In this document: positions 10,801 to 21,970 of the stretch, one piece after another | How the letters are laid out: every line of letters starts with the position of its first letter | Numbering within the stretch: position 1 is the first letter of the stretch | Made by a program: the position numbers and the translations under genes | Notes under the pieces: model-generated | Databases searched by the model: none | What the model was told of the DNA's origin: nothing | What the model saw: only the letters and a program-made list of their open reading frames with translations | Assembly (NCBI GenBank): GCA_003640385.1 | Contig: RCAB01000187.1 | Span: 47,435 to 111,434 of the forward strand | Direction: 5' to 3' | Length of the DNA stretch: 64,000 nt | Source: Setaria digitata | Taxonomy: Eukaryota; Nematoda; Chromadorea; Rhabditida; Setariidae

Positions 10801-13070
10801 CTTTAAAATGATTTTCTTGAAGTTTTGTGGGTGGCCCAGTTCATCCTTCGTGGAGACTCATTTTGGATGATGCAACTTCAATTATGGTTGAGCTAGTGGC
10901 ATCGTTTAAATGTGAACATGGATAAATATTCTGGATCATTACGGAGCTAATCCTTGTCTTATATTAATAACATGCGCACGGAAAGGAAAATTATTTTCAG
11001 TGTTATTGGGTATACCTCTCGTGAAAGCGCGACAAAAGCACTTGAGAAAATGAGTGGCAAAGAAGTAGATGGACAAACTGTGCAGGTGTGTGGCATTGTT
11101 CATTAGCACTGTGCGTCCCGGTGCTTGCAATGATTTTTACTTACTCTGCAACTGCACCCGAAGTGTCTCCGTCTGCACTTATTGAAGGATACACACACGC
11201 ATATATCCAGAATTCATCAGTCAACCTTACGTTTGGCCATCTTCCAGGTTGCTGCTGTCGAAGAAAATAAGCAGGCAGCAGCGGGGGCCAAGAATTCGGA
11301 AACCACAAAAGAAACAGAACGAAGCCCATCTGAGGAGAGAAGGTTTGTATAGTTAGAAATAATGGATAGTTTGAGCTTTATTTTTCATTTTTCTAAATAA
11401 TGATCAGCTTCATTTCTAATGGTCTAGTTTTCAGATAATTTTTTGGTAATTCTTATACATGGCATGTGTAGAAATTTTTGATGGCTATTTTTTCATGGGT
11501 TTCGGAATTTGCAGTTTATATGTTTCCTGCCTCAAAGTTTTAGTCTGTCTATTGATGAGACTGGTTTTGGGTGAAACTCACCCAAAATGTTGTCAGTTTC
11601 TAAAATTCATCATGGATGTAAAACATAATGCAAGCTTGATTTGCTTTACGTACTGAGGGTACTTCACTTGTTTCTAAGGCCGAATTCACCATTTTTGTCT
11701 TTGTATCCGTGTCATATATGTTTTGGCTTAGAAATCTCGTACACTGTTGTTCACTATATTTCTTAATAATTTCTCATAGTCTGAGTTGTATGGAGTTCCG
11801 GCAGGTAGGTTTTGCCTCATGCACTTTATTAGTCCTGGCACAGGCGGGGAATTCTGATGCCACAGTAATTTAGCTTTCGGTGACTTTTAGCCGATCGCGT
11901 ACTAATTCGGGTTCATCAGCTGCCGCATCTGCCGACGAAGAAAAGAAAAATGGTGATATTGATAGTGACGAGCGGTCAACGGTAGCAGCGGCCGTGGCTG
12001 ATAGCCATAAGAAAGCAAAGAATGGCAGCGAACACACCGGAGGCACAGCTACTGCCAATAATGCAAAAAATGTCTGATTTTTTTTTTTTTTTTTTTCAAG
12101 TGTTTTGAAATTCATTCTAGCTAGAATTCTTTCCATTTCACTGATTTTCTCCTTCCTGTTCCTCTTTTCGATTTTAACTCTCACAGAATATGAAGGGAAA
12201 TGTCGGGTAGGAGAAGTATAGAGTGTTGTAATAGCATGATTTGTGTGCTTTTTTTGACAGGTTTTAAAAGTGAATTTAAGCGAGTGGAATGATATTATTC
12301 GAAATAGCGAAGTCCATTTCTAACCGTCTACGCCTGTTATTTTTTCATAAAAGCCAAAAAAGGAAAAAGTTGAGCACTAGTATTCGATTTTCATGATTTG
12401 TTTCCTAATTTAATTTGAGAGTTTAGAATCGCAAGCGCACATCTGGTGCAAATGAAGATAGTGAAAAAAATGGTGACGATTCAGAAGCAAGCAATGATAC
12501 CGTCACGCCAGAATTGAAGAAGAAAAAGAGTGACACGGAGGAGGTTGGAATTTCTTGCAAATGATGTATTTCCTTTGTTGGTATGTGATGAATTCATCCT
12601 GGTTCCGGAGGGTGGCCTAGTTTGGAAAGTATAATATTAAGGACAGTGGATGTTTGGTTCCCTAATTAGTAATATGTATTAGCAGATATTTAGCATGTGG
12701 ATTTCTTGATCCGCCTTTATTTTTGTCTAGGTGTGGATATCGAAACAAAATTAGTATTGGAAGATGAATATTTGTTCTATGCATACCGTCCGGTTTTTAA
12801 GTCACCTTAAACTTATTTAAAGGAATCTGGTTCCTATGCTGGAAATCCTGAAAGAATATTGTTGAACATAGCAGAAATCATTTTTGAGTTCTGTGAAGTC
12901 TTCTGTTCTGGAAATTTATTGAATTTTTACTATTCTTGTGAACTCTGGTTTCGGTTGCTTTTTCATTATGAAGCGGTTTTTGTTCGAGTTTTAAAAACCA
13001 AAATGCAATTTCTTTTTTCTAGACTGAAACGACTGAAGTCGACTCCACCGCAACAGTTGGTGCTGAATGA
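1886..13070 (+). CDS. SR-type splicing factor with RRM-RS-RRM-acidic tail layout
   Basis: Ten exons: 1886-2079, 2282-2425, 2691-2907, 3279-3356, 4249-4316, 11002-11086, 11248-11342, 11891-12071, 12427-12543, 13023-13070. Phases agree at every junction and give 408 residues. RRM1 (about 1-70) has RNP2 VYVGRL and RNP1 NGYAFVEF and resembles the first RRM of C. elegans RSP proteins. Residues about 75-185 form an RS domain rich in SR/RS and lysine. A second RRM follows (about 196-265; RNP2-like IIVRGF, then KHAAKKYGELTD and VIGYTSRESA); it lacks the SWQDLKD motif of the usual SR pseudo-RRM. The tail (about 266-408) is rich in Ser, Ala, Glu and Lys. It should bind pre-mRNA exonic enhancers in the nucleus. 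Intron 2 (2426-2690) starts with GC. Intron 5 is 6.7 kb. The donor after exon 8 (AAAAAT|GTCTGA) is weak. The single-gene model rests on the in-frame RRM2 join across intron 5. Exact orthology is uncertain. Confidence 0.82.
2426..2690 (+). other. Probable GC-AG intron in the SR-protein gene
   Basis: The RS-domain reading frame runs to CGAAAAAAAAG at 2425 and resumes at 2691 after TAAATTTTAG. Both sides are phase 2 and the join keeps an Arg codon inside the RS domain. The intron would start GCTTGA. I looked for GT donors in exon 2 and in the 50 bp after it: those found are in the wrong phase, or (the GTAAGG at 2479) create a stop codon on joining. Confidence 0.6.
3852..3870 (+). repeat. TTCG microsatellite
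   Basis: Nearly five tandem copies of the tetramer TTCG, within intron 4 of the SR-protein gene, next to CATCCATTC-type repeats. It creates repetitive open frames on both strands that are not genes. Confidence 0.9.
7466..7495 (+). repeat. GGC/CAG trinucleotide run in the GC-rich island
   Basis: An interrupted run of CAG and GGC triplets (cagcagcggcggcggcggca, then gcagcg). It would encode poly-Ala or poly-Ser/Gly if translated, but no frame is supported as coding. Confidence 0.75.
8404..8425 (+). repeat. TTTTC microsatellite
   Basis: About four tandem TTTTC units inside the long SR-gene intron. Confidence 0.85.
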
Positions 13071-16000
13071 GCTTCTTATTATATTGGATTGGTTGGTCAT
13101 TTTAAAGAGAAAGAAGAAAATGGAACAAAATCTTTTTATTACCACTTATTTTGTTGTTATACGCACCTCAAATGCTACTTTTAATATTCATTAAGTTCTG
13201 AATTCCATTTACGTCCTACCAGCAGCTGATTTAATTTATTAGATACACAATGTCTTGGCTGAAAACAGTGTTCAGCAATATCTCTTTTTACCATAGTGTT
13301 GATCAAATTTTCTCACATTGACGTGGTTTTTGTGTGAAGTTTTCCAGTCTTATTTGTCATTATTCCGTAGTAATCCATATTTCCCTGTTCATCTACGAAA
13401 TCCCCTTACCTACTCAATCAACTTCTGCCAATCGTGACTTTATTCGCACATCATCTTCGATATTCAGAAAAGCGCATGGTTTGTTCTGTAGTTCTCAATT
13501 TTAATTATGTAATGTTTATTTTTTTTTTCCTCATTTAATGTTGTCATGATCATTTGTACTTGTTGTAGTGGTAAGCCAAGTCACTGTTGTTACTTTTTTC
13601 TTATAATTGGTTTGAAATTTTAATTTCATTTAAGAATTTCCTCCCTCCTCGCCCTCTTGAAGTGCAGAATAAGTTGCAACTAACTTTTTACCTCCAGAAC
13701 CAAAAGAAATAGCTAGTTATGGCAGATAATTTTTGCTTTTTTGGGCTGTATTTGTCAGTTTTCTAGACTTGGAATTTAAATCATGTTGCTGTGTACATCG
13801 TTATAAAATAAATGTTCTCCTCCCTTGTCTGAACTTATATATATCTTCGATGAAGAACTTATGGGTGCTGGATGCTTTTCATCTGTTTGAAGAGACTGCA
13901 CTGAAAAAAAAAAGGAAACAGACACTTTAGCATCTTTATGGAGGTAATAAAATCGGTAGGAAAATTAGTAGGAGATTGTTGTTGGGGTTGCCCTGAATCC
14001 GATCTTTTAATTTTCTCTGACTCCAACTTCTGGGTGCTGGGTATGTGTACTTCGTAGTTCGGCTAGAGATTTTGATGACATAAGGGGGATGGGATGGTAT
14101 GATAATCACCTGCTGGAAGAGAATTCACAGAAATAATGAAGGATGGAGGGACGATTCTAAAGTTACTGGGCTGACAGTTATCACTTCCAACCCTGAGGTC
14201 GTCCACCGAATAATCTGCGTGAGCGTGCAGGGTATTTATTGTAAATGCAAATCAGGAGTGTCCTGATTTGCATTTACAATAAACTATTTCTTTGATCATG
14301 TTTTCTAAACCCGTTCACTTTCAATTCCAGAAAGAGAGACTTGACGGGGGAAGTTGGTACCTTGCGATCTCTTGAGCTAATAATGTTCTCCCATTACCTT
14401 CCTTATAAGTCTTGAGGATTAAACAGCTCCCAAATTATCTGCAGTCAGTTTGGCTCATTGGAACATCAGGAATTTTTTTTACCACTGCCAAATCGGTTTC
14501 TAGTTCCGTGTAGCATCCATCTTCTTGGTTTTGCTGTATGCTTCACTATTCCTCATAATTAACGCAAGCATTAAGTTTTTTGAGCAAAAGAGATCCAATT
14601 TAAGCAACATAGGGGATTATAAATTTATATGAAATCGATTTAAATATTTCCAATGACTTGATCACCTGACAAAAGCGCTGTCCACAGATTCAAAGTTTCA
14701 AGTCCCCACTGTTTAATTTATAGTTTTAATTTCACTTAGGAATATTCGACTTTTTCAAAATAGAAAAATCCTTAAAATTTCCTTTTTAACTTCTCTGAAA
14801 TTGCTTATGAGATTATTTACTGGAAAAAAAATTTGTTATAAGTGAAATTAATGGATCAAATGACATTATGATATAACGCGGGTTGCAATAATTAAAAGTT
14901 AAAGTGACGTGAGAGAACCATTTAAATTAAACTAATCTTAAATCTTAGACACCAGAAAATGGGAAAATTTTTTTTTTTTGGGGAATAATTTAATTTAAGG
15001 ATAATCATGTTCAAATGGTAATAAGAGATCATTATTATCTGAACTTGAATACAAATATTTACACCCATTAATTAATGAGTATTGGAAATTAGATATTTTA
15101 CATATATGTAATTGTTGTATATTATTGGAAATATTTGTCTGTTTTTTTTCTCTTTTTTGCCATTGTTGTCTTAATTACGCTTGCTTAATGAATGCTTTTA
15201 CGATGAATTATACTTATCAGAATTATTACTAAATTGACAAGGAATGAGATAATAAATGTTTCAAAATATTATTTCCTCGAGTTCATAGACCTTACAAGTC
15301 CAAAATTATATATTTGCATATATACGATAGTTTGATAGGGAGAGGAAATTGAATATTTAATGAAGAATAAGTTAATTATGATTCTGATTATGCAGTTTTA
15401 CGTGGAATCTATTGATATGAGCAATTTCTAATAGATGATAACAAAGTCTAAAGTCTTTATTTGAACGTTAGTTTTATCTTATTTTTACAAATGAATGAGA
15501 CTGGTTGACTTAAATACAAACAAAAATTCAGAGCTTAAAGTGATATCCCGTTCTAAAATTAGAAAAAAGACACTGATTGGATTTTCTTTTTTTCTCAAAA
15601 TTTTTTTGGAATTTTCATAAGAAAGTGTTATAATTTACTTTGATCATCGGGATACTGGAGGGTTTAATTGAAATAGGAAAAAAAGCAGGAAAATTTTGCA
15701 AAATGATGCAAATATTCAGAAGAAATAAATAAATAAACTAATAATTTGACAAGACTTATAATATTATTCTTCTATTAAAACAAATTCTAATAAGATATAG
15801 AACTTTTTCAATGCATTCAAAATAAAAAATAGTTATGTGAAATAGAATTTCACCCCCCTACCCCCGCTTTTAAAGTGAGAGTGCTTTTAATATGAAAATT
15901 TTGAAAATTAAATTTCTTCATTTGACTCACAATTAATTAAGCTACCTAACTTACAACAGCAAAGAACAGCGAGTTACTCAAATTACTTTAGATTTCTCAG

Positions 16001-19000
16001 TGGAAGAACTTTTGCAGTAACTATTATGTCCGAGACAAATAAATTCTTTTGGCTTGCAGAATAGTAAAGTAAAAAGATTTTTTTTTTGTCTTCTTTTGGC
16101 CATATGCTGCCATCTCTAATTAAGGTTGTTCTTCCTCTGGCTTCTCACTATTTGCACTTTATTGTGTTAGTTAAAAAAAAGAAAAAGATATTCACTGAAT
16201 TTATAAAACAAGTATGCAAGTGACGGATAATTAATTAATCTGTGAATATGGGGCAGTAATTTGTAATTGGAATACTATGACAGTATCATTTATCATTACA
16301 GGCCCAAAATATCATTACTTAAAGATAACAATTATTACTTGTAATTACAAATATTCACTACACTTTTAAGGAATTTCAGTGGTATAAAAGTTTAAAAATG
16401 CCTCACCATGATTTTTTTTTGTACACACTCGGAACATTAGTTTCAAGTAGTGATAACTGACAAGTAAGGCGATTGATTATAAATGGCATTTTAAAAAATG
16501 AATGGTGCTGATACTGAAAAATAGAGATATTTAGATAGTTAAATGTTAAAATAATATTTATCTTGACTGTTACTAATTTTTTGGATCTGAGAATAATCTG
16601 AAATAATAATTTTGATTATGATAATGGTAACCATAATTATGCTACTTACGATTGCTAACTATTCTTAAATCTTGACGTGCACTACTCGGTAATGAATTTG
16701 TTTATTCAAAATACCAAAAATTAATTTCAGTATAAAATGCAATGATTAGGAAAATTTTTGCAAATTTCCGATTATCACTTATCAATGTGGGTGAATTATG
16801 GATAATGATTAAATTTTTAAAACTCTAATCATTTCATTTGGATAAATCACATTTCAAGTACGGCTGATATATACATCATAACTGAAATATATCTGTTAAT
16901 ATTTTAATAATAAAGCTTGTGAAGAAAATTAAGATAAATTTTTAAAATATTGAATAATTAATTAAATGTATGAATGTTATAAAATGATTCAAAAACTTAT
17001 AGCTTCACGAATTTTGTTGTTTGAAAAGTAAAATCTTTAGTTAAAGTACTAAATTTTAATTAGGTTCAAATATTTCGTGTATAATAGTTTTTTCTTTTTG
17101 ATTACCATCCGTAATTAGTTCAGTGGTAAATCCTTTCGAATTTAAAAAATAGATGAAAGGCGAAAGGACTGCTTCCCGATTGAAAATATTCACAGAAAAT
17201 TTGCTTTTGTTGATGAAAAAAATGAAACGAACAGAATTATTTGTCGAGTTTAGTATAAATTTTTGCACTATAGCTAATTAATAAACTTCCAAAGGTCAAA
17301 TTGAAATTCCTAAATTGAATATTTCAATAATTAATAGATCATATGCTTATGAAAAAAAAAACAATCTAAATAATCCAATATCAAATTTTTAAGGGCAAAT
17401 TATCAGCACACGCTATTTTTCCTTCATAAATCTTTCATGGACACGTTTGAACAACGGATACTATGATTGCATAGCTTGAAATGTGAATTTGAAAATTTTC
17501 AGGAAAGAAGAACAATGTTTTAATGAATTGCAGGATGTCTATTTGTAGGTTTGAACTTATAATTAAAATAGAAGGAAATGAAATAAAATGAATAGCTTTT
17601 GAATAGAAATTGAATTATTTAATTGCAAATGTAAAAAAACTGTTTGAATAACTATAAACAAATTGTCTTCGCAATTTTATTGTATTATTTTTTGCTTATT
17701 TTTTGTTTAATTTTTTTTTTTCAATTTCAAGTTATGCAATCATCATATAGTTTAGTTAAAATTTTTTTTTTTGGCATAAAAGATCATCTATCAATTTGCA
17801 CTAAAAAAAATCCATGTCAAGATACGTGGAATAAAGTTCAATTAAACCTAGGAAAAAAAATTAAAAAAAAATGTAAACAGCTACCGGTTCTGGTGCTATC
17901 TTGCGGATTTTAAAGCTATTTTATTAATCTGAGATTGATTTGTTTTCTATGCCTAGCTTTGCTTTTCAAAATAAATCTTTTATTTTTTACAAAATTTTTT
18001 TTCTCACTTGTGATTTTCATTCTCCTTAAAGTTCTGAAAATTTTGTATGCTAATTGTTTAGCATAATAATTACGCTAAAAAATTATGAATTTCTTTATGT
18101 TGAAATGCGCTAAAACTAAGACGATTTTCATATTTCAGCAAAAAAAAAAAATTAAAGAAAAAATCTCTTTGAAAATGCAGTTATGCAGTTTCGAAACGAA
18201 GGAAAAAAAGTTATAACTTCAACAATCGCTGCATTTGCCTTCATTTTCCAAGTAAATAATTTATTTTAATGACATCATTTACTGCTATTTGGTTGTGGCG
18301 AAAACAAAGCTTTGTAGCGAAAACAAAGCTTATCAATTATGTTTTCTTTACCAAAAAAAAAATCGTCGAAAAATTTCTGTAGAAATATTTTTTGAAAACC
18401 TAAAAGAAAAATATAAGCACCACAAGAAAAGGCGCATAAAAAATAAACAACATTATTATAAAAGCTTATTAAAATATACATTTGTTGAGCAAATTACCTA
18501 CATCATCTATTTTTGCTTGCAAATTAATAATTGCATTATATTCAAAAAACAAATTACGCAAATTTATGTTAACTTTGAAATTTGAAATCACAAGTTTTAA
18601 TGTGCCTCCGATAAAGTTTTGTGTATTCATGCAATCAGTTAACTGATTAAATAAATCAACCTTCATGAAACACGTCATTCTGATAAGATATGTGAACATA
18701 TGATTATTTGTGTTATCTTTTATTTCAGACAACTGATACGTTCTGGTAAATAATAAATGAAAAAAGCGCACTTTGTAAGCTACTATTAAAAAATAGATTT
18801 GCGCTAAAATTTCCCTTGAAATGTAAATGTGTATTTTCCATTCCAGTCTTATATCAGGTAAGACTTATTGCTCCTATCTGCTTTATTGCTATTTATTTTT
18901 GCAGATGTTAAAATGTTGAAAAGATTTAGCCGAAAAAAGTTTAAAGTTTTAAGTTTTTAGTCCCAACGAATTGTGTCACTGATGAAAGTTTGAATTGATG

Positions 19001-19196
19001 AAAAGACCAAATTAACTTCCGAAAGGAGTCATTAATAAACTTTGATAGTTGCACTGAAAAGACATAAGCCTTTCCATTGCTAAGCTTTTAGAACAGTTGT
19101 TGATAGCTTGCTCCATTCGTTCCATCAGCTGTTAACGTTAACTGTTACGTCTTTAAAATTTCATATTACTCGAGCATTTCCTTATCATTGGCCTGT
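13071..19196. other. Gene-free AT-rich stretch downstream of the SR-protein gene
   Basis: Six kb without a supportable exon. The first ~900 bp probably contain the SR-gene 3' UTR; candidate AATAAA signals include 13807-13812. A perfect inverted repeat lies at 14235-14283. A 15-bp sequence (gcgaaaacaaagctt) occurs twice, 19 bp apart, at 18298 and 18317. Open frames on both strands are short and low-complexity. Confidence 0.55.
14235..14283. repeat. Perfect 23-bp inverted repeat with 3-nt loop, containing octamer motifs
   Basis: The left arm (14235-14257) and right arm (14261-14283) are exact reverse complements with only GTG between them. Each arm holds the octamer ATGCAAAT (or ATTTGCAT), the consensus site of POU-domain factors. 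It lies 1.2 kb past the SR-gene stop codon. As RNA or single-stranded DNA it would form a very stable hairpin. It could be a transcription-related element, the tip of a decayed inverted-repeat transposon, or an artefact of template switching during sequencing. Confidence 0.9.
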
Positions 19197-20238
19197 ATGT
19201 ATTTCCTAGGTCTTATCGCTTTTGCTTCATTTGGGATAGTAACAACGGGAGAAATCTTGGTTCGTTTTAAATTAAATTTTTGAAGTGATTTTGATAAGTT
19301 AAAAGATAAGGAAAAGTATTAGAGAAATTGCATATTTAACATCGATTGCGATTATATATGGATCACCTGAATATGAATATATTTTGAAGAAATGTAATGA
19401 TATAACAACACGACGTGCAATTGAGAAACGTGAACGGGAAATAAATTTAAAATGTATTGAAAAAAAGAAACAACTGGAGAGGTGTAACAACCATACAGCT
19501 GTGGATATTGCCTGGAACAAGTTCGAGCAAGACAATGAAAACTACTTTACGGTCAGCAAAAAATGTCATCAAGTTTGGACGAACTGAAGAAAAAATTTTA
19601 ATTTTTAAACTTTAATTAAAATGGTGCGAATTTTGTAGATTTTGGATTCTTGCAAGGAACAAAGGAGAGCGAAACGACTTTGTGAATGTAGTAATAAAAA
19701 CTGTCCAGCTTGTCGATATAAACGCAACTCTTTCGGTGATCACGATCCTGATCGTTATGGTACCAAGGAGACTGGGAAAAGATTAAATGAAAAAAAAATG
19801 AAACGCAGTGTGCATGGAAGTAGTGATGATAAAAAGAATCAGGTGGAATTAATTTCTAATAATTAATTTGTCGATAAACTGGATACCGGGACAGTGGTTG
19901 CAGAGAATTAAACAGCTCAGCTCAAATAAAAATATAGAAGGAAAGTGGAACTATTCAAATCGATTTAGATTCGTTCAACTGATTTAAAATTTTGCTCTAG
20001 AGGAAATTCAGCAATTAAGTTTGTTCAATATTTCCATATCCTTTTAATAGTTGATCAAAATAACTTTTTCCAGAAAACCGAAAATGATTATTCGAGTGAT
20101 TTTCTACGATTCAAAAGATACGAATGCTTAAAAGATGGTGAGAGGGAAAAGAATCGCCTGCATGAAAAATTCAAAGGATTGTGTAAACCTGATGCTGTGT
20201 TAGTTTCATATGATTGCAATGCCAAATATAAGAATTAA
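19197..20238 (+). CDS. Predicted secreted cysteine-rich protein, family not recognised
   Basis: Four proposed exons: 19197-19259, 19390-19572, 19639-19842, 20074-20238, all phase 0, giving about 204 residues. Exon 1 starts at an ATG and encodes a signal-peptide-like stretch (MYFLGLIAFASFGIVTTG). The rest carries 12 cysteines, an even number: four spread through exon 2 (KC, LKC, ERC, KKC), five in exon 3 including CECSNKNCPAC, and three in exon 4. Between them are highly charged Lys/Arg/Glu helical segments. One N-glycosylation site (NHT) is visible. Introns 2 and 3 have good ends (GTTTGG...TTTTGTAG, GTGGAA...TTTTTCCAG). The exon 1 to 2 join is the weakest: the acceptor TTTTGAAG is poor and another in-phase acceptor at about 19323 would lengthen exon 2. 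An extracellular role stabilised by disulfides is likely; no function can be assigned. Confidence 0.5.
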
Positions 20239-20723
20239 GAATTACAGTAACTTCAGGAACAGATAGAAAACTTTTTGTACAGGTACCGCCATCTTTGCTT
20301 CAGTTATCATTTGATTTACTGTCGACCTTCCGATTTAAAGCTCAATTATCAGTTTATTCTTTCCTAAATGCTATTGATAACACAAGAAATTTAGAAAATC
20401 TTTGTAAGCTTTATTTTCAGAATTAATGCTTTAATATCACAACTTGTATTCCGAATCATCGCACCTTGCTACACCGCTTAATTGTATTTCGACCATGATT
20501 GATTAACATGGACTTAAAATTATCAGCACACCAACATACTACTACTATTCCTCTTTTATATTAGGCCTACTTTTTTGAGAAACACTATTTGGTCTTGAGA
20601 ATCTAAATTTAAAAGGAATTTCTTGCTCTGAAAAAAGAACCAATCACTGAGAAAAAAATCATTGATTTTCTAAAGACATATTTGCTACGCGTACAAAAGA
20701 AAAAGAAAAGAAGAATCACCATG

Positions 20724-20970
20724 AAAAGAATCGATCTTTTCAACAGATCCATTAGATATGATAAAAATTAGGAATCAAAGAGCCCAACTTTTAACAGATC
20801 CACTACACTTCTCGTCAAATATCATCAATATTTACCGTTGTTTCAGGTTTGAACGTGATAGGATGAATAAAAGCTGCAAAGATAACGTGGCCAAATTGTC
20901 GAGAACAAGACAGAAAGCTTATATCAATTATGTGACAGCTTTTCAACTTTGCTACGGTCCTATTAGCTAA
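20724..20970 (+). CDS. Unassigned coding-like exon with TAA stop
   Basis: An open frame of about 80 codons ends with ...AFQLCYGPIS and a stop at 20968-20970. Its second half (FERDRMNKSCKDNVAKLSRT) looks like protein and follows a good acceptor (CCGTTGTTTCAG, ending at 20847). Basic residues and spaced cysteines recall the neighbouring secreted cysteine-rich protein, so it may be the last exon of a related gene or an alternative 3' exon of it. A second open segment lies just upstream (about 20616-20690, KKEPITEKKIIDFLKTYLL) in another frame. I could not join these exons with consistent phases. Confidence 0.3.
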
Positions 20971-21970
20971 ATCCATCATGTATCATCTGCAGTTTTTATG
21001 CTTACAAATTTCATTTAATTCTTCAATTACATGTAATCTTTTAATCACATTATGATAGTGAATCAATCTCCGCTCCAACTAACTGCTGAGAGAATTTGAA
21101 GTGTAAAGCTTTGTATGGATGAGACAGATTAACAGTGACTTTAGGAAGCCATATATTACATGGTCCATACAATGACAAGAAAGTGTTCTTTCATTAACTT
21201 TATTGGCACACAAAAAGGCATCAGTAAAAAAATGGACTAAAAAATTCGGAAATTAAATTTCCATACTGAAAAACTGCAATGTCTTGTACAACAAGAACAA
21301 GAACATGGATTTAAAAAAAAAAGAAAAGAAAAACCAAAATTCATTTCCAAAAAGAAAACTATGCATTTTATAAGAGAACTATCATATCCACACTTAGAAA
21401 TTCCTGTAAGAAAATACAATTAAATTTATGGAATCTTATAGTTCCTATGTTCATTGAGTGATTGTCATATAAATAAAAAAATTACAAAAAAAACGACATC
21501 GGAAGAAACTAGCTATTATTTGAACGATTTTCTAAAATTTATTTAAAAGAAAATAAAATAAGCAATATCATGATAGCATGACTATTTAGAACCACATAAC
21601 AAAGAATATGGAGAAAAACTCGATGAAGTTGATCAATTCCAAGACGTTTGAAAATTGTAATTTTTTTTTTCATGATTTTTGATTGCCTCATATACCAATG
21701 CAGCTAAGCAAGGCAACACTGATAAAGTGCTCTAAGAGATTAATTATTAACACAACGAAAAATCAAGCTATCAACTTTTAATATTTGGCACAAGTGAAGG
21801 CTAATACAACTAATACAACTCTGATAAAGCCTACAAGATCTATAAATGCAACTTGAAAGAAGCTTGAATTAAAACAAAAATTAAGAATGAAAGCACATCA
21901 TGCATCCGTATATCCCTCTACTTTCTTGAACTAAATCTAATCAAGAAAACAAAAAATTTGAAAATATCCC
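20971..21970. other. Intergenic stretch between convergent genes
   Basis: One kb, AT-rich, between the cysteine-rich gene region on the plus strand and the 3' end of the branching-enzyme gene on the minus strand. It must contain the branching enzyme 3' UTR. No other feature seen. Confidence 0.5.

Larger units (their letters stand above)
4317..11001 (+). other. 6.7-kb intron splitting RRM2, with a GC-rich island near its middle
   Basis: The intron runs from GTATGTTTGG at 4317 to TTATTTTCAG at 11001, far longer than any other intron here. Its flanks are AT-rich and carry poly(T) runs (for example about 9980-10001). Roughly 6900-8300 is clearly GC-richer and contains a GGC/CAG trinucleotide run (about 7466-7495). 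Several open frames of 60-119 codons overlap there on both strands. None shows a domain, consistent splice sites or a dominant frame, so I call no gene. It could hold an alternative promoter, an alternative exon or an untranslated RNA. Confidence 0.55.

Noticed and set aside
12859..13194. 111-codon open frame at the SR gene 3' end
   Set aside because: It overlaps exon 10 in another frame; exon 10 in phase 0 ends the SR protein properly at 13070.
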